From Lachnospiraceae bacterium (lineage in GTDB: Bacteria; Bacillota; Clostridia; Lachnospirales; Lachnospiraceae): DNA of 44,225 nucleotides. The notes beneath the pieces are model-generated. The model saw only the letters and a program-made list of their open reading frames with translations. It made no database searches and was not told where the DNA came from. Position 1 is the stretch's first letter; every line of letters begins with the position of its first letter. Positions 8,052 through 19,100 of the stretch are shown here, piece after piece. The position numbers and the translations under genes are program-made. The stretch is taken from positions 1 through 44,225 of the forward strand of contig JAFXTJ010000062.1 in NCBI GenBank assembly GCA_017535945.1, given 5' to 3'.

Positions 8052-9017
8052 GTGCCTTTCATTCATGTAGAAAAACTGAATAAGACCTTCACCGTCCTTG
8101 AGAAACGAAAGAAGGGCAGTCTGTTCCGGGAAAAGAAGACCATCGAAGCCCTGCGCGATCTCTCCTTTGATATTGAGCGCGGGGAACTGGTGGGGTACAT
8201 CGGCCCGAACGGGGCCGGGAAATCCACAACGGTCAAGATCCTCTCCGGGATCATGACGCCGGAGAGCGGAGAGGTGACGGTCGGCGGGCGGATCCCGTGG
8301 GCGGACCGCAGGGAACATGTCCGGCGGATCGGTGTTGTCTTCGGACAGCGGATGCAGTTGTGGTGGGACGTTCCGATCCTCGACAGTTTTCTGCTGCTGA
8401 AGGATATCTACAGAATCTCCGATGAAGACTACCGCACCCGGCTTGTGGAGCTGACGGAGGCGCTTCAGCTGGAGGAACTGCTGCGGACGCCCCTGCGTCT
8501 GTTGAGCCTGGGACAGCGGATGCGGGCCGAGCTGTGCGGCTCTCTGCTGCACCGTCCGGAACTTCTTTTCCTGGACGAGCCGACGATCGGACTGGATGCG
8601 GTCAGCAAACTCTCGCTCCGCGAGTTCCTGAAATGGGAGAATGAGAAATACGGGACGACGATCCTCCTGACCACGCATGATATGGAGGACATCGCGGCGC
8701 TCTGTTCCAGAGTCATGGTTCTGGGACATGGGCGGAAGCTGTTTGACGGAAATCTGGAGACGCTGCTGGAGCGTTATGATACGGTCCGTACCGTGAAGGC
8801 GTGCTATGCGGATCCGGCCGTCATGCCGGTACTCCCGGCTTCGGTCAGCGCTTCGCGGGAAGGGGAAGGGATCCTCTTTTCCTATTCCCCGGGAGAAACG
8901 CCGACCGCCGAGGTCCTGCGCCTGCTGCAGGATGCGGGGGATCTGCGGGAGCTGACGATCGAGCCGCAGAATATCGATCATCTCATTGCGGCCATGTATC
9001 GGGAGATGGATCTGTGA
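8052..9017 (+). CDS. ABC transporter ATP-binding subunit (ABC-2 exporter type)
   Basis: 321 aa with GTG start (GGAG seven bases upstream). Walker A is GPNGAGKST near residues 53-61, the signature is LSLGQRMRAEL near 151, and Walker B is LLFLDEPTIGLD near 173, followed by TTHDM with the switch histidine. The signature motif is the L-S-x-G-Q-R-M-R-A type of DrrA/NatA-like exporters. The next two genes encode six-helix permeases of the ABC2_membrane_6 kind, the usual partners of this subunit. GTG of the first permease overlaps this gene's TGA. The transported substance is unknown. Confidence 0.92.
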   Translation: MPFIHVEKLNKTFTVLEKRKKGSLFREKKTIEALRDLSFDIERGELVGYIGPNGAGKSTTVKILSGIMTPESGEVTVGGRIPWADRREHVRRIGVVFGQRMQLWWDVPILDSFLLLKDIYRISDEDYRTRLVELTEALQLEELLRTPLRLLSLGQRMRAELCGSLLHRPELLFLDEPTIGLDAVSKLSLREFLKWENEKYGTTILLTTHDMEDIAALCSRVMVLGHGRKLFDGNLETLLERYDTVRTVKACYADPAVMPVLPASVSASREGEGILFSYSPGETPTAEVLRLLQDAGDLRELTIEPQNIDHLIAAMYREMDL

Positions 9018-9805
9018 AGGCCTATCTTTCGGTTTTCCATATCCGGCGCAAGATGGAGCTGCAGTACCGCGGGGCCATGCTCGGCGGCATCCTCTGTCAG
9101 ATGTTCTTTGGGCTGATCCTGATCTCGCTCTATCGCGCACTGTATGCGTCCAAGCCGCAGGAGCTGCCGATCACGCATGTGGTTTCCTACGTGTGGCTGC
9201 AGCAGGCATTCTTCCGCATGCTTCTGGCTTCGGATCCGGATCTCGGCGATAAGATCCGCACGGGCAGCATCTCCTATGATCTGTGCCGGCCGCTGGATCT
9301 CTACGGGTTCTACTATGTCCGGATCATGGCGCAGAAGCTCACTGGGAGTCTCATGCGCGGGATCCCGATGTTATTGTTCGCACTGCTTCTGCCAGAGGGA
9401 TGGGGGCTTTCGCTGCCGTCATCGGTACCGGGTCTTGTGATCTCGCTGCTTGCGCTTTTCCTCGGCCTGCTCTGTGTATGCGCATTGGAAAATATCACCA
9501 TGGCTTTCACCATGCGGACGCTGGATGCCAAAGGGGTGCAGGCGATGCTGAATCTTCTGATGCTGATCCTGGCGGGCAATATCCTGCCGCTGACGCTCTT
9601 TCCGGACAGCTGGCAGCAGGTGATCACACTCCTGCCGTACGCACAGCTGCTGGATGCGCCGATTCGGTTCTACACCGGCGAATACGGGACGGACAGTGTG
9701 CTGCGGGTCCTGCCGGTGCAGATCGTATGGACGGTCCTGCTGACGCTTCTGGGGAGGTTTCTGTGGAGCCGGAATCAGAAGCGGCTGATCCTGCAGGGAG
9801 GCTGA
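9014..9805 (+). CDS. ABC-2 type exporter permease, first subunit
   Basis: 263 aa from GTG 9014, which overlaps the stop of the ATPase gene (GTGA), so translation is coupled. It begins VKAYLSVFHIRRKMELQYRGAMLG, an N-terminal amphipathic start typical of this permease family. About six hydrophobic segments follow (LGGILCQMFFGLILISLY; MRGIPMLLFALLL; VLISLLALFLGLL region; LNLLMLILAGNILPL; VWTVLLTLLG). It forms a membrane heterodimer with the next gene product. An upstream in-frame extension from 8801 would lie wholly within the ATPase gene and is not used. Confidence 0.88.
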   Translation: MKAYLSVFHIRRKMELQYRGAMLGGILCQMFFGLILISLYRALYASKPQELPITHVVSYVWLQQAFFRMLLASDPDLGDKIRTGSISYDLCRPLDLYGFYYVRIMAQKLTGSLMRGIPMLLFALLLPEGWGLSLPSSVPGLVISLLALFLGLLCVCALENITMAFTMRTLDAKGVQAMLNLLMLILAGNILPLTLFPDSWQQVITLLPYAQLLDAPIRFYTGEYGTDSVLRVLPVQIVWTVLLTLLGRFLWSRNQKRLILQGG

Positions 9806-9808
9806 CGC

Positions 9809-10609
9809 ATGGATACCGCGAAGCTCTACCTGCATTCGATGGGGATGCTGATCAAAAGCCAGCTCCAGTATCCGGTTTCCTTCTTCCTGCAGACACTGGC
9901 GCAGCTGGTGATGGAGGGCGGCGAGATGATGGCGCTCATCCTGGTGATCGACCGGTTCGACCGTCTGGGGCAGTGGGAGGCGGGAAATCTGTTCTTCTTC
10001 TTCGGGATGATGGCCGTCACCTTCTATCTGACGGAATGCTTCGGCAGAGGGATCACCGGCAATTTCCCCTATCTGGTGCGCTCGGGCGGGCTGGATACGA
10101 TCCTGGTCCGTCCCCGCGGTGTTCTGACGCAGGTGCTCTGCAGCGCCGTGGATCCCCGCAGGATCACCTGCATCGCGGTGGGCGTGACAGCGCTCTTCAT
10201 CGGATGCCGCCTGTCTGTGATCCGCTGGACATTTCTCAAAGGGCTGGTCCTGGCGGAAGGGATCCTGTGCGGCTGCGTGCTGATCCTCGGTCTGTTCATG
10301 ATCGAAGCGATCCTTTGCATTCATTCTGTGAAATCCGTGGAATTCGTGAATGCGCTGACCTACGGCGGCCGCAGCGCCTGCCAGTATCCGATGGATATCT
10401 ATCCGCGCCCGCTGCGCATCCTCTTTACCGTGATCGCACCGTTTGCCCTGACCCTGCATCTTCCGGCTTCCTATATCCTCGACAAGCCTCTGTACGGATG
10501 GCCCGCATGGGCGGCGTTCGCTGCACCCCTCTCCGGCCCCGTCGTCTTTCTGATCATCTACGCCTGTTTCCGGAAAGCCATGCGGTTTTACCGTTCCACG
10601 GGGAGCTGA
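9809..10609 (+). CDS. ABC-2 type exporter permease, second subunit
   Basis: 266 aa, about six membrane spans (FFFFGMMAVTFYLT; GLVLAEGILCGCVLILGLFM; ILFTVIAPFAL; a C-terminal FLIIYACF). It starts three bases after the first permease. The two permeases are of similar size and layout but differ in sequence, the usual heterodimer partners of one ATPase. The substrate is unknown. A weak hairpin with a T run follows at 10600-10631. Confidence 0.88.
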   Translation: MDTAKLYLHSMGMLIKSQLQYPVSFFLQTLAQLVMEGGEMMALILVIDRFDRLGQWEAGNLFFFFGMMAVTFYLTECFGRGITGNFPYLVRSGGLDTILVRPRGVLTQVLCSAVDPRRITCIAVGVTALFIGCRLSVIRWTFLKGLVLAEGILCGCVLILGLFMIEAILCIHSVKSVEFVNALTYGGRSACQYPMDIYPRPLRILFTVIAPFALTLHLPASYILDKPLYGWPAWAAFAAPLSGPVVFLIIYACFRKAMRFYRSTGS

Positions 10610-10631
10610 ATGGGATTCCCCTGCCATTTTT
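10600..10631 (+). terminator. Possible weak terminator after the ABC exporter genes
   Basis: GGGGA (10600-10604) can pair with TCCCC (10617-10621) over a 12-base loop, and TTTTT follows at 10627-10631. The stem is short and begins inside the last codons of the permease gene. Confidence 0.35.
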
Positions 10632-10641
10632 CTCTCCGCCG

Positions 10642-10670
10642 TTGCAAATGCCCCGCCATGACATTATAAT
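10642..10670 (+). promoter_or_regulatory. Promoter of the 159-aa gene/TetR operon
   Basis: TTGCAA (10642-10647), 17-base spacer, TATAAT (10665-10670). The start codon of the next gene is only nine bases after the -10 box, so the transcript would be almost leaderless. A near-copy lies at 22309-22337. Confidence 0.8.
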
Positions 10671-10679
10671 AGAAGTGTT

Positions 10680-11159
10680 ATGGCAGACTTGAGGGAAAAC
10701 AGCACGGAGGAGATCGTCAAGCGCTACCGCATCGATGTGATGCAGATGGCCCGGTATCTTTCCTGGCTGGAGAGCCATGCGGCGGCGCCGGTGGCGGATA
10801 CCTATCAGAATGAGGGGATGCAGCACACGATCCCCTTCCCTGTCTATGATTCCACGTTGTTGTCCTTTGTCCGCGAGTTCATGAAGACCGGACTCGTGAA
10901 CCGGAACTATGCCTATGTCTATTCCCGCAACCGTCTGCGGAACGCGCAGGATGAGCATGCCTTTATCGCGCGGGCGGAGCTGGCCCAGATGGGCGACCTC
11001 GCCGGGATCCTCTCGAAGTATGTGCTGGAGGGCAATATCCGCGGCAGCGTGTGGACGGAGGGCGTGCAGAACCGCGTGATGTTCGCGGCGCTGTCCAGGA
11101 TGAAGGAGATCATCGAATTCTGGGGGAAGGAGCCCAAGGGCCACGGTTATGCGGGATAA
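10680..11159 (+). CDS. 159-aa protein of unknown function next to a TetR regulator
   Basis: Predicted cytoplasmic protein, largely helical, with no signal peptide or membrane span. Recognisable blocks are YDSTLLSFVREFMKTGLVN, NYAYVYSRNRL and GNIRGSVWTEGVQNRVM. They recall the uncharacterised DUF6508 family, but this is from memory and not checked. ATG 10680 lies nine bases after a consensus -10 box with no Shine-Dalgarno sequence, so translation would start near the mRNA 5' end. The stop overlaps the TetR start by 11 bases, indicating a coupled pair. The first codons and promoter are duplicated in decayed form before purL. Confidence 0.8.
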   Translation: MADLRENSTEEIVKRYRIDVMQMARYLSWLESHAAAPVADTYQNEGMQHTIPFPVYDSTLLSFVREFMKTGLVNRNYAYVYSRNRLRNAQDEHAFIARAELAQMGDLAGILSKYVLEGNIRGSVWTEGVQNRVMFAALSRMKEIIEFWGKEPKGHGYAG

Positions 11160-11751
11160 GGCCCGCGGGAAGCGCGAGAAGATCCTCAGGGAAGCCGGTG
11201 CTGTTTTTGCCCGCAAGGGTTTCAAGTCAGTGACGATGCAGGAGATCGTCGATGCGTGCGGGATCAGCCGCGGCGGCGTGTACCTGTATTTTGCGGATAT
11301 CAGGGAGCTGTTCCTCGCGGTGCTCGCACAGGAGCGTCCGCCGGAGTACAGTATCGTAATGGAGCGGGTGCTTTCGGGAGATGCCACGGTCACGGAGATG
11401 CTCCGGGCGTTTCTCGCAGATCAGCTGGAGGAAGCTCTGGATACCGGACGGGATCTGCGTCTGGCCGAAGCAGAGTATTACAGCATCTACGCGGATGAGA
11501 CAACGGGGCCGCATCCGCTGAGGATCCGCTTTACGAAGACCGCGGAAATGATCGAGCGGCTGATCATGCTGGGCATACAGAACGGGGAATTCTCCTGTAC
11601 GGACCCGGGTACGGCGGCGGAGGGGATCCTCTACCGGCTGGAAGGGATCCGTTCCATGAACCGTGTCGCCGGCGTGGAACGGGAGAGCGCCGGTGCACAG
11701 CTCCGGCGGATCCTGCAGGAACTGGACGCCGGACAAAGCGGTTTTATGTAG
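11149..11751 (+). CDS. TetR/AcrR-family transcriptional regulator
   Basis: 200 aa. The N-terminal DNA-binding domain (residues about 6-55) has the TetR pattern: ILREAGAVFARKGFKSVTM, then the helix-turn-helix IVDACGISRGGVYLYF. The C-terminal ligand domain is not recognisable. It overlaps the preceding gene by 11 bases and is followed seven bases later by a strong terminator, so the two genes make one short operon. Likely targets are its own promoter at 10642 and perhaps the related one at 22309, or the neighbouring exporter genes; no operator is evident. Confidence 0.9.
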   Translation: MRDKARGKREKILREAGAVFARKGFKSVTMQEIVDACGISRGGVYLYFADIRELFLAVLAQERPPEYSIVMERVLSGDATVTEMLRAFLADQLEEALDTGRDLRLAEAEYYSIYADETTGPHPLRIRFTKTAEMIERLIMLGIQNGEFSCTDPGTAAEGILYRLEGIRSMNRVAGVERESAGAQLRRILQELDAGQSGFM

Positions 11752-11757
11752 AGAGGC

Positions 11758-11792
11758 AAAGGTGCTCCGACGCGGGTCGGACACCTTTTTTG
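11758..11792 (+). terminator. Rho-independent terminator after the TetR gene
   Basis: Stem AAAGGTG/CACCTTT plus TCCGAC/GTCGGA, one bulged C, loop GCGG, then a run of T. The first 14 bases (GCAAAGGTGCTCCG) recur exactly in the terminator at 22413. Confidence 0.9.
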
Positions 11793-11852
11793 TATCATTG
11801 GATGGCGATGGATCGCGTTATGTGAGAACGGAATCTGACAGGAGGATGGAGG

Positions 11853-13118
11853 ATGGATGTGAGCATGACACCCGAAAGAATGTTTGAACCTGAGGATATG
11901 GAGAACTTAAGAACGCTCGAGAAACGGATCCTCGCGTCGGTGGACACCGGTGCCGTGGTAAGGGCCCACAGGATGGAGAACGGCTATCTGAAGGAACTCG
12001 ATGAGGCCATTGAGGGTCTGACAGCCGTGTACAACAGCGCCGTACATGACAGAGAACCCCTTGAGGGCGTCTTCGTGACCAAGATCGATATCCTCCTGGG
12101 GATGGCCAGACGCTTCCATCCCCTCTCGGAGTACGGCAGGGAGACGCTGGATAAGGCGGTCGCGTGCCGGATGGATTTTGAAGAACTGGCGGGGCCGCTC
12201 CTTACCAGGATCACAACGGACAATCTGGACCGCTTCGGATCGGTCCTCTCCCCGGATCTGATGGAGGACATCGCCGTCGGCAAACATCAGGCACTCGGAG
12301 CGCTGCGCAGCTCCGGCCGGGACGTGCATGCCGCCGGTGCCATCGTCTTTGACATCGAGCGCGCGGGTCTCGACGACGAGGAGATCCTCCGGGTCAAGTG
12401 GCTCTATGTCGCGGATGAGTGGCGGGAACGCGGGGTGGCGAATTTCCTCGTTGGGGAACTGGTCCATTTCATGGCAGAACAGGGATCCCCCGCCATGACC
12501 GTGGATCTCTACGTGGATGACAATACGGAGCTCTACGGCGACCTGTTCTCCGAATGGCATTTCCTCTTTGCGGGAAGTGTCTCTCCGGAACTGGCCTTTG
12601 CCCTGAATGACATCTCCGAGCGGAGCGCCTTTGAGAAATATGAGGACAAAGCGACCTCCCTTCTGGAGCTGCAGGATAAAGAGGAGGATGTCCTGGTCAG
12701 AGGATTCCTGGCGGAGCGGGATTACCGGGGGTACCTGTCCGGGGAGGACCTGCCGGGGGATTATATCGAGACGGAGCTGAGCTGTTTCTCCGGCAGCCGG
12801 ACCAGGCCGGACGGCCTGATGCTGGCGCACCGTTATCCCTCCGGACGGATCTCCATCGAATACAACGCATCCTCGTCGGAGGAAGAGGACCGCACGGAGG
12901 AAATGCTCGGGGCTCTCACTCTCACAGCCATGTACAAGTATGACAGGACCACGGAGGTGGTCATGAACGAGCGGTTCATCGAGGACGATGAACTGCTGGA
13001 CGAGCTGTTCCGCAGGCAGAGGGCACAGTACATGATCGAAGGGATACTCACATCGCCGGATGCTCCGATGGATGCGGCGGCGGTTGCACAGTATACCGGT
13101 GTGGACATGGAGGACTGA
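11853..13118 (+). CDS. 421-aa protein with GNAT-acetyltransferase-like fold
   Basis: Soluble, acidic protein. Residues about 158-250 look like a GNAT domain: AGAIVFDIER as central strands, then LYVADEWRERGVANFL matching the acetyl-CoA-binding RxxGxA/G loop, and a later strand VDLYVDD followed by FSEWHFLF. Residues about 270-400 may be a second, degenerate GNAT half. The first 150 residues are helical and unassigned. GGAGGA (11841-11846) supports ATG 11853; an in-frame ATG at 11865 is possible. The giant gene starts four bases after the stop, with its RBS inside this gene's last codons, so the two are translationally linked. Whether it modifies the giant protein is unknown. Confidence 0.85.
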   Translation: MDVSMTPERMFEPEDMENLRTLEKRILASVDTGAVVRAHRMENGYLKELDEAIEGLTAVYNSAVHDREPLEGVFVTKIDILLGMARRFHPLSEYGRETLDKAVACRMDFEELAGPLLTRITTDNLDRFGSVLSPDLMEDIAVGKHQALGALRSSGRDVHAAGAIVFDIERAGLDDEEILRVKWLYVADEWRERGVANFLVGELVHFMAEQGSPAMTVDLYVDDNTELYGDLFSEWHFLFAGSVSPELAFALNDISERSAFEKYEDKATSLLELQDKEEDVLVRGFLAERDYRGYLSGEDLPGDYIETELSCFSGSRTRPDGLMLAHRYPSGRISIEYNASSSEEEDRTEEMLGALTLTAMYKYDRTTEVVMNERFIEDDELLDELFRRQRAQYMIEGILTSPDAPMDAAAVAQYTGVDMED

Positions 13119-13121
13119 TCG

Positions 13122-16100
13122 ATGGGTAACGCGAACGAACAGGAACTTCTTAAGAAGAGGACTGAACAGAAGATCGGAACCGGCTATGCCGATCGGCAGG
13201 AGAGGATGTCCCTGCAGCCGGGAGCTGTCCCGCCCGGGATGGAAATGAACGAGCCGAAGCGCCGCATGACGATGAAGCCGGACTCCGCCCTGAGCCGTGC
13301 CTTCGGTGAGACTTTTGCGGAGGTTCCGCCGGAGGAGATCGTCAAGCCCGACACGAAGCTGCAGGACAGACAGACCGCGAAGACGACGGCCCTGACCGCG
13401 ACGGAAAAGACCGATGCGCAGAAAGAGGCCGGTCAGCAGGTCGTCTTAAAGAAAGGCAGGGAGAAGAAGCAGGAGCCGGAGGGCCCTCATCCCGAATACA
13501 TCGGCCTCGAGGAGAAGTTCATCGGGATCCGGAAGGACGATGACGACCGGATGATCAGGCTGCGCGGCATGGTGGAGAGCTATTTTACCTACAAAAATAC
13601 CCGGTTCAGCGGGGAATATCTGCACCGGGTGATCAAGGAGTGTGATAGCTATTGCTTTATGCGCTGGTCCTGGACGAGACGCACAAAAAGGGGCAAGCAG
13701 AGGCTTCGGGAGGTTAAGGAGTTAAAGCGGAAATGCCAGGAACAGCTGGAAGCCAACCGGCAGATGAATTCGGGCTCGGACATGATCGCCAAAGGCGGAG
13801 ACGGCGATTATGATTATGTGCACGGCCCGATAGGAAACCTTGCGGTCACCGGACTGATGGTGGCCGGCACCTTGCGGTTTGTGGTGGAAAATCCCCTCCG
13901 TCTGGCGCTGGGTGCCGTGGTCCTGCCGTTCTGGGCGGTCAATGAGGGGATCCGCAAGATCCGGATCAAACAGGGCAAGGTCCCCCAGCGTCACATCAAG
14001 CTGCCCGGGCTGCACACGCCCATGACGTACGCCAGGGAGATCATCCGCAGGATCCGCGGCTATCACAGCCGTGAACAGGGCGGCGGGGACAGTTCCGCCT
14101 GGGGGCTTTTCCTGGAGGATTACAAATCCGACAAAGAGACCCTCGCCAGGGAAAAAGCCGAGATGGAGGAATTGTGGGCTTTCGAAACCGGCAGGCGCTA
14201 CCATGATCCGAATGATTCCGAGCTGGATGTTTCCACGACCGAAGAGGAGGAAGACGAAAAGGTCCTGGATGACCAAAAACTCAGCGAGGCGGTTCTGGAG
14301 AAGGAGGAGCCTGACGGAGACAACAGCGCGACCGCGGATCAGCAGGATGATAAGAAACAGATCGACACGCAGCCGGTCACGGAAGAGAAAAAGGGGGAAA
14401 TAAAGGAAGAAAAGAGAGAGGAGAAGAAGGGACAGGCCGCACCGGGAGCGCCCGGGCAGGCCCCCGGGAATCAGCCGGAACCTCAGGCGGATCCTGCCCG
14501 GATCCCGCTCTTAAAGAATATCCTTACGTCCGACGGTCTCGATCCGACGGCCGGCATGGCGATGAATACCCGGTTCATGCGGTATTTCGCGGGGGTCTAT
14601 CGCAATGAACTGTCGATCCAGTTAAAGGGGGTGGTCCGCGGACGGCTGCAGGCCTTTCTGAGCAAGCAGGGAAAGAAGGATCTCAAGATCTCCGACGAGG
14701 ATATCCAGGCCAATATGCCGGTGCTCCTGGAGCAGCCGTCCGAAGAGGCACAGGCCTTTCTGCAGACCTTTATCCAGAGATTCGAGAACAGGGCAACCTC
14801 CAGAGAACTGGATGCCTATCGGAATGAGGTGAAGGAGGCGTGGGAAAAGGAGGGCAAGACCTTCCCTGCCGATCTGAATGCCAAGCTCTATGCTTTCACG
14901 GAGGCGTACCGCAAGTCCGCGTTGGCGGTGGCTCATCGGGACGAGCTCCTGGATGACGCGCAGAAGTCGGGGAATGCCGCGCGTCACGTGGAATACACGC
15001 AGGGGCTTCAGGATGAGCGGCAGGACAAGGATGTCTCCTGCTGGGCCTGTTCTGCGACCATGAATGCCAATTACTATATCTCGAAGCATCAGGATACCGC
15101 GGCTCCGGGATTCCGGATGACCCAGGAGCAGTTCCTGAACACGAACAATATTGTCATCAATCGTGAGGCCAGACAATATGCTCTCAAGAACCAGAGTAAT
15201 CTGAAAGATGTGCGCAGGGAGATCCGGCGCACCGGCGAGATGGTCACCGGCTACGGCGAGATGGGCAATCCCTATTTCCTGGGGGATGCCTTCCTGAAGA
15301 ATATGTCCGATACGGCCATCAAGCGTACCACCTTTACCATCGATAAGGGAAATCCCCTGCTGCAGGATCCGGCGGCCAAGGAGGCGATCAAGACTGAGAT
15401 GATCGCCAGGGTGCAGCAGGCACTGGATCAGGCCGGCGGACCGGTAACCCTGTACAGACCGGGGCATTATATCACCGTCACGGGCATCGAAGGCGGGCTC
15501 ATCCACTATCATGATTCCCTGTCCGAGACTCGTGCGGATCCGGCGTATGTACAGGCAAACCCGAACGTGGACGAGGAATACCTGCCCAAGGCCGCGCTGA
15601 ACCAGAAGTGGACCATGACTTCGGAGAATCTGCTGCAGTACTGCGTCTCCGGCAGCGTGGAGCTGGTGTCACTCGTGCATCTGGACGATCAGAACCTGAC
15701 CGCGCTCAAAAACGAGTACGGGATCGGCGGCGAAGGGCAGCCTCTGTATGATCAGGAAGGCAAACTGACCGAGAGACCCGCGCATGATCAGAATGTCAAT
15801 TTCGCGGGCAATCTGGAGAAGATCTATCAGAATCTGGGGGTGGAATTTACCAGGCCCGAGGAGCGCTCCGGGGCCATGAGAAAACTGGAGCTCGTGCAGG
15901 AATCCGTGTACCTGCCCAAGATCCGCGACCATGTGCGCAACGTGCAGGAGAATCTCCCCGCGCAGGATCTGCTGAATAACGTGAAGCTCTCGGATCTCGA
16001 ATCCTACCGGGAGAAGCAGAAGGAGAAGGCGGGAGAGCCGGCCGGAGAAAAGAAACCGGAAGAGGAAACGAAGAAGCGGACCGAAGAGAAGAAACCGGGG

Positions 16101-19100
16101 GAGAAGCAGGAAGATACCACCGAGGAGAAAAAGACGGAAGACACCATCGAAGAGAAGAAACCGGAAGAGAAAGAGAAAGATACGACCGGAGAGAAATCCG
16201 GCGGGAAGACGGAAGAGAAGACCGAGGAGAAGACCGAAGAGAAGACCGAAGAACAGCGGCTTGAGGAGGAACAGAGAAAGGCACGCCGGGCGGAGAGGAA
16301 AGAACAGCCGTTAAATCCCGGCAGGATCAGACTCAATGCCCTCACGGGCAAAGCATTTCTGGCGTCCTATGGCAGGACCATGGCGGATAAGCAGATGGGG
16401 GTCCGCGAAAGAGAGAATACCCTCAAGGTCCCCGGGTCTGTGCAGGCACGCAAGAAGGCGGCGGCGGATCTGCTGCTTACCAATCGCGATATCACGGCAA
16501 ACCGCATGGCGAAGAGCCGCCGCGCGCTCAAGCTTGCCGACCGGATGAAACTGGTGCCGAACGAGCAGGAACGCAAGGTCTTTGCGGACGCCGATCAGGT
16601 CACGGAAGCGCTCTCCGCCTTTATGCAGAACAATGCGGAAAGCGACAGCGCACTGGTCGCGGATTACGCCGACAGGCAGGAACGCAACGGCGTACTGGAT
16701 GACATCACGCGGCAGATCCTCAATCTGGACGCGGATCTCAATCTGACGTCGGATGAGAAGTTTGCCCAGAACGCCGGAAAACTGGAGGAGATCTCCGCCA
16801 AGGCCAGAGGGTTTGAAAAACTGCTGCTTGCCAATCCGGATTATGTGGAGACGCTGGCGGCGCGGGAAGATGAATCTTCACTGGGCTATGTCAAGGATAA
16901 GCTCGCAAAGCTCCTCGCCATTTCGGATTATTACCGCGCGAGGAAACTTCTGATGACCAACTCCCATGCGATCCTCAGGGAGAACAGCGAACTGGGGCCC
17001 GAAGCCGGAGAAAAGGACGGGCAGATACAAAAGAGAGTGGCGGACCTCATCCGCCTCACGGCCGAGTGCGCCGACCGGTTGAAGAATGCGGACGGGCTCA
17101 AGCGTACGGAACTCGATGTGGACGCACTGCTTACCGCACAGGAAGAGCAGTCCCACCACAACGCCTATCTGACCGGCAAGGCGGACCTCTCGCAGGCCAA
17201 GACGGAACAGGTGGTTGCGCTGCATAAGAAGCTTAGGAAATACTTCAACCTCATCAACCCCAAAGACAAAGAGGGTGAGTGGCTGGAAAACACCTGTCTG
17301 TCCGAGATCGCAAACGAGGAGATCGAGAATACCAAAGCGCTTGCGATGGAGAAGGATCCCGAGTTGAAGAACTGGAAGGATCTCGTCGTACACAGCAGAG
17401 TCTTTAAGGGCGGCACCTCGGAAAAACGACTCAAAGAAGTCGCCTATAACGAAGAACAGCTGGCCACCAGAGAACAGCTCAACAACGTCATGAGGGTGGA
17501 GGGAAAACGTGTCTCCGATTTCAATCTGACCGATCCGAAGACCGGCGAGGTCCTGGGATTCCACCCGACACCGGCCCGCATGCTCACCAACTTTACCCTG
17601 ACCTATGCCCATGAACTGCCGGACGAGGAACTGTTCGAGATCGTCGAGGGACTCATGATCGGCAGCAACAAGGAACTGGATCTTACCAGGGAAGCGGATT
17701 ATGCCTATGCACGCACGCGGTGGCTCTCTTCGCAGGCCAAGCTGTTCAGGCTCATGGCAAACTGCGTCAAGCGGGCGGAGAACACATACGGGTCGCTCAT
17801 GAACAAGCTGCCGATCCCCCATTTCTTCCATTCGCTGGGCGAAGGCCAGAAGGATATCTACCGGAGGATGCTCTTTACGCAGGACCTGACGCAGGTACTG
17901 GACGAGAAGGCCGTGACGACAAAGGACGGAGAGCAGATCTCGACCGCCGATATCCTCGTGCGCGAGGGGTATCTTACGCAGCAGGAGGTCGATGAGGCAC
18001 GCACCGTCGGCTCGGAATACTACCAGAACGTGTTCTACAACGCGTCCTCCTATGTGGCGGGGGATGCCCAGTACTATCAGGCGGAAGGGAAACAGTGCAA
18101 ACCTCTCGCCTCAACCGCCCCTGAGGCAAGAGGATTTTCCGAGCTTGAGAAAAAGCACAAGATCGGGGGACCGGACATCAGCCGGGCGGCTCAGAAACGC
18201 GTGTGGCAGAATACGCTCAAGACCAAGGATCCCGCGCTCATGGAAGACCCCACGGGCCGTCAGAAGATCATGAACGAGGATCTGAATCTGCTTGAGCCCA
18301 AGGATCTTTCCAGGGTCGCGTCCAAACGTGCAAAAGAAAGCAGACAGCTCGAACTGATGGAGCTGGATTATGAGACCCACGTCCAGAAGCTTCTTGCACA
18401 GACGATCCGTGAGATGCCGCAGATCCCGGCGGATGTGCTGCAGAAACTGATCGTATTCCATCCGGATCTGATCGACCGCACGGATGTCGTTGATGCCATG
18501 ATCCTGAACCGGACTGCCTCCGCCAAGAACGAAGAGGAGGCGAAGCAGATCCGGGAGGAGATCCTCGCCGAGGAGGCGAAGGAGAAAGCGCAGAAGATGC
18601 AGCGTTTCCGTTCCCTGCTTGTGGATTACAGCGGGGCCGGTGCACCTGCGGAGGGCAATCTGAAACGCCGGGAGAATGCTGCCAGGGCCATGGTCTATTT
18701 CCTCACCTCGGTCAGGGGAGAGCGGACCGGCGCCGTGGGAGATCCGGACGCCATGATGGAAAAGACGAAGAAGGAGCGCTACAGCCGCTCCCTGCTCAGA
18801 CGGGAAGCCCAGCTCAGAATGGCGCGTGTCGCGGATGAGTATGTCTTTGCCAAGGAGAATGCGGACCTGCACAAGGGTCTCATCGAATCAAAACCGCAGC
18901 AATACTACCATCAGAATACCCTGGTTGCCCTGCGGAATCAGTATCTGGACGCCATCACCTATGATCTCGCCAAGAAGATGTACACCATGGAACTCTTCAA
19001 GAATGCGGGTGATTACGGCAACGCGGAGAAGACTTCCGAGGAGAAGACCCTGGCCCTCCTCAAGAACGCGCAGACTGTGATCGCGGATTGCGCCGGCAAG

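Noticed and set aside
9357-9380. Another AATAACA site in the first ABC permease (minus strand)
   Set aside because: Only the left seven bases match; the right half has no resemblance to GATATT, so it was not counted.
16206-16253. CRISPR-like array
   Set aside because: The repeats are 12 bases, contiguous, without spacers, and encode a Lys-Thr-Glu-Glu repeat in frame.
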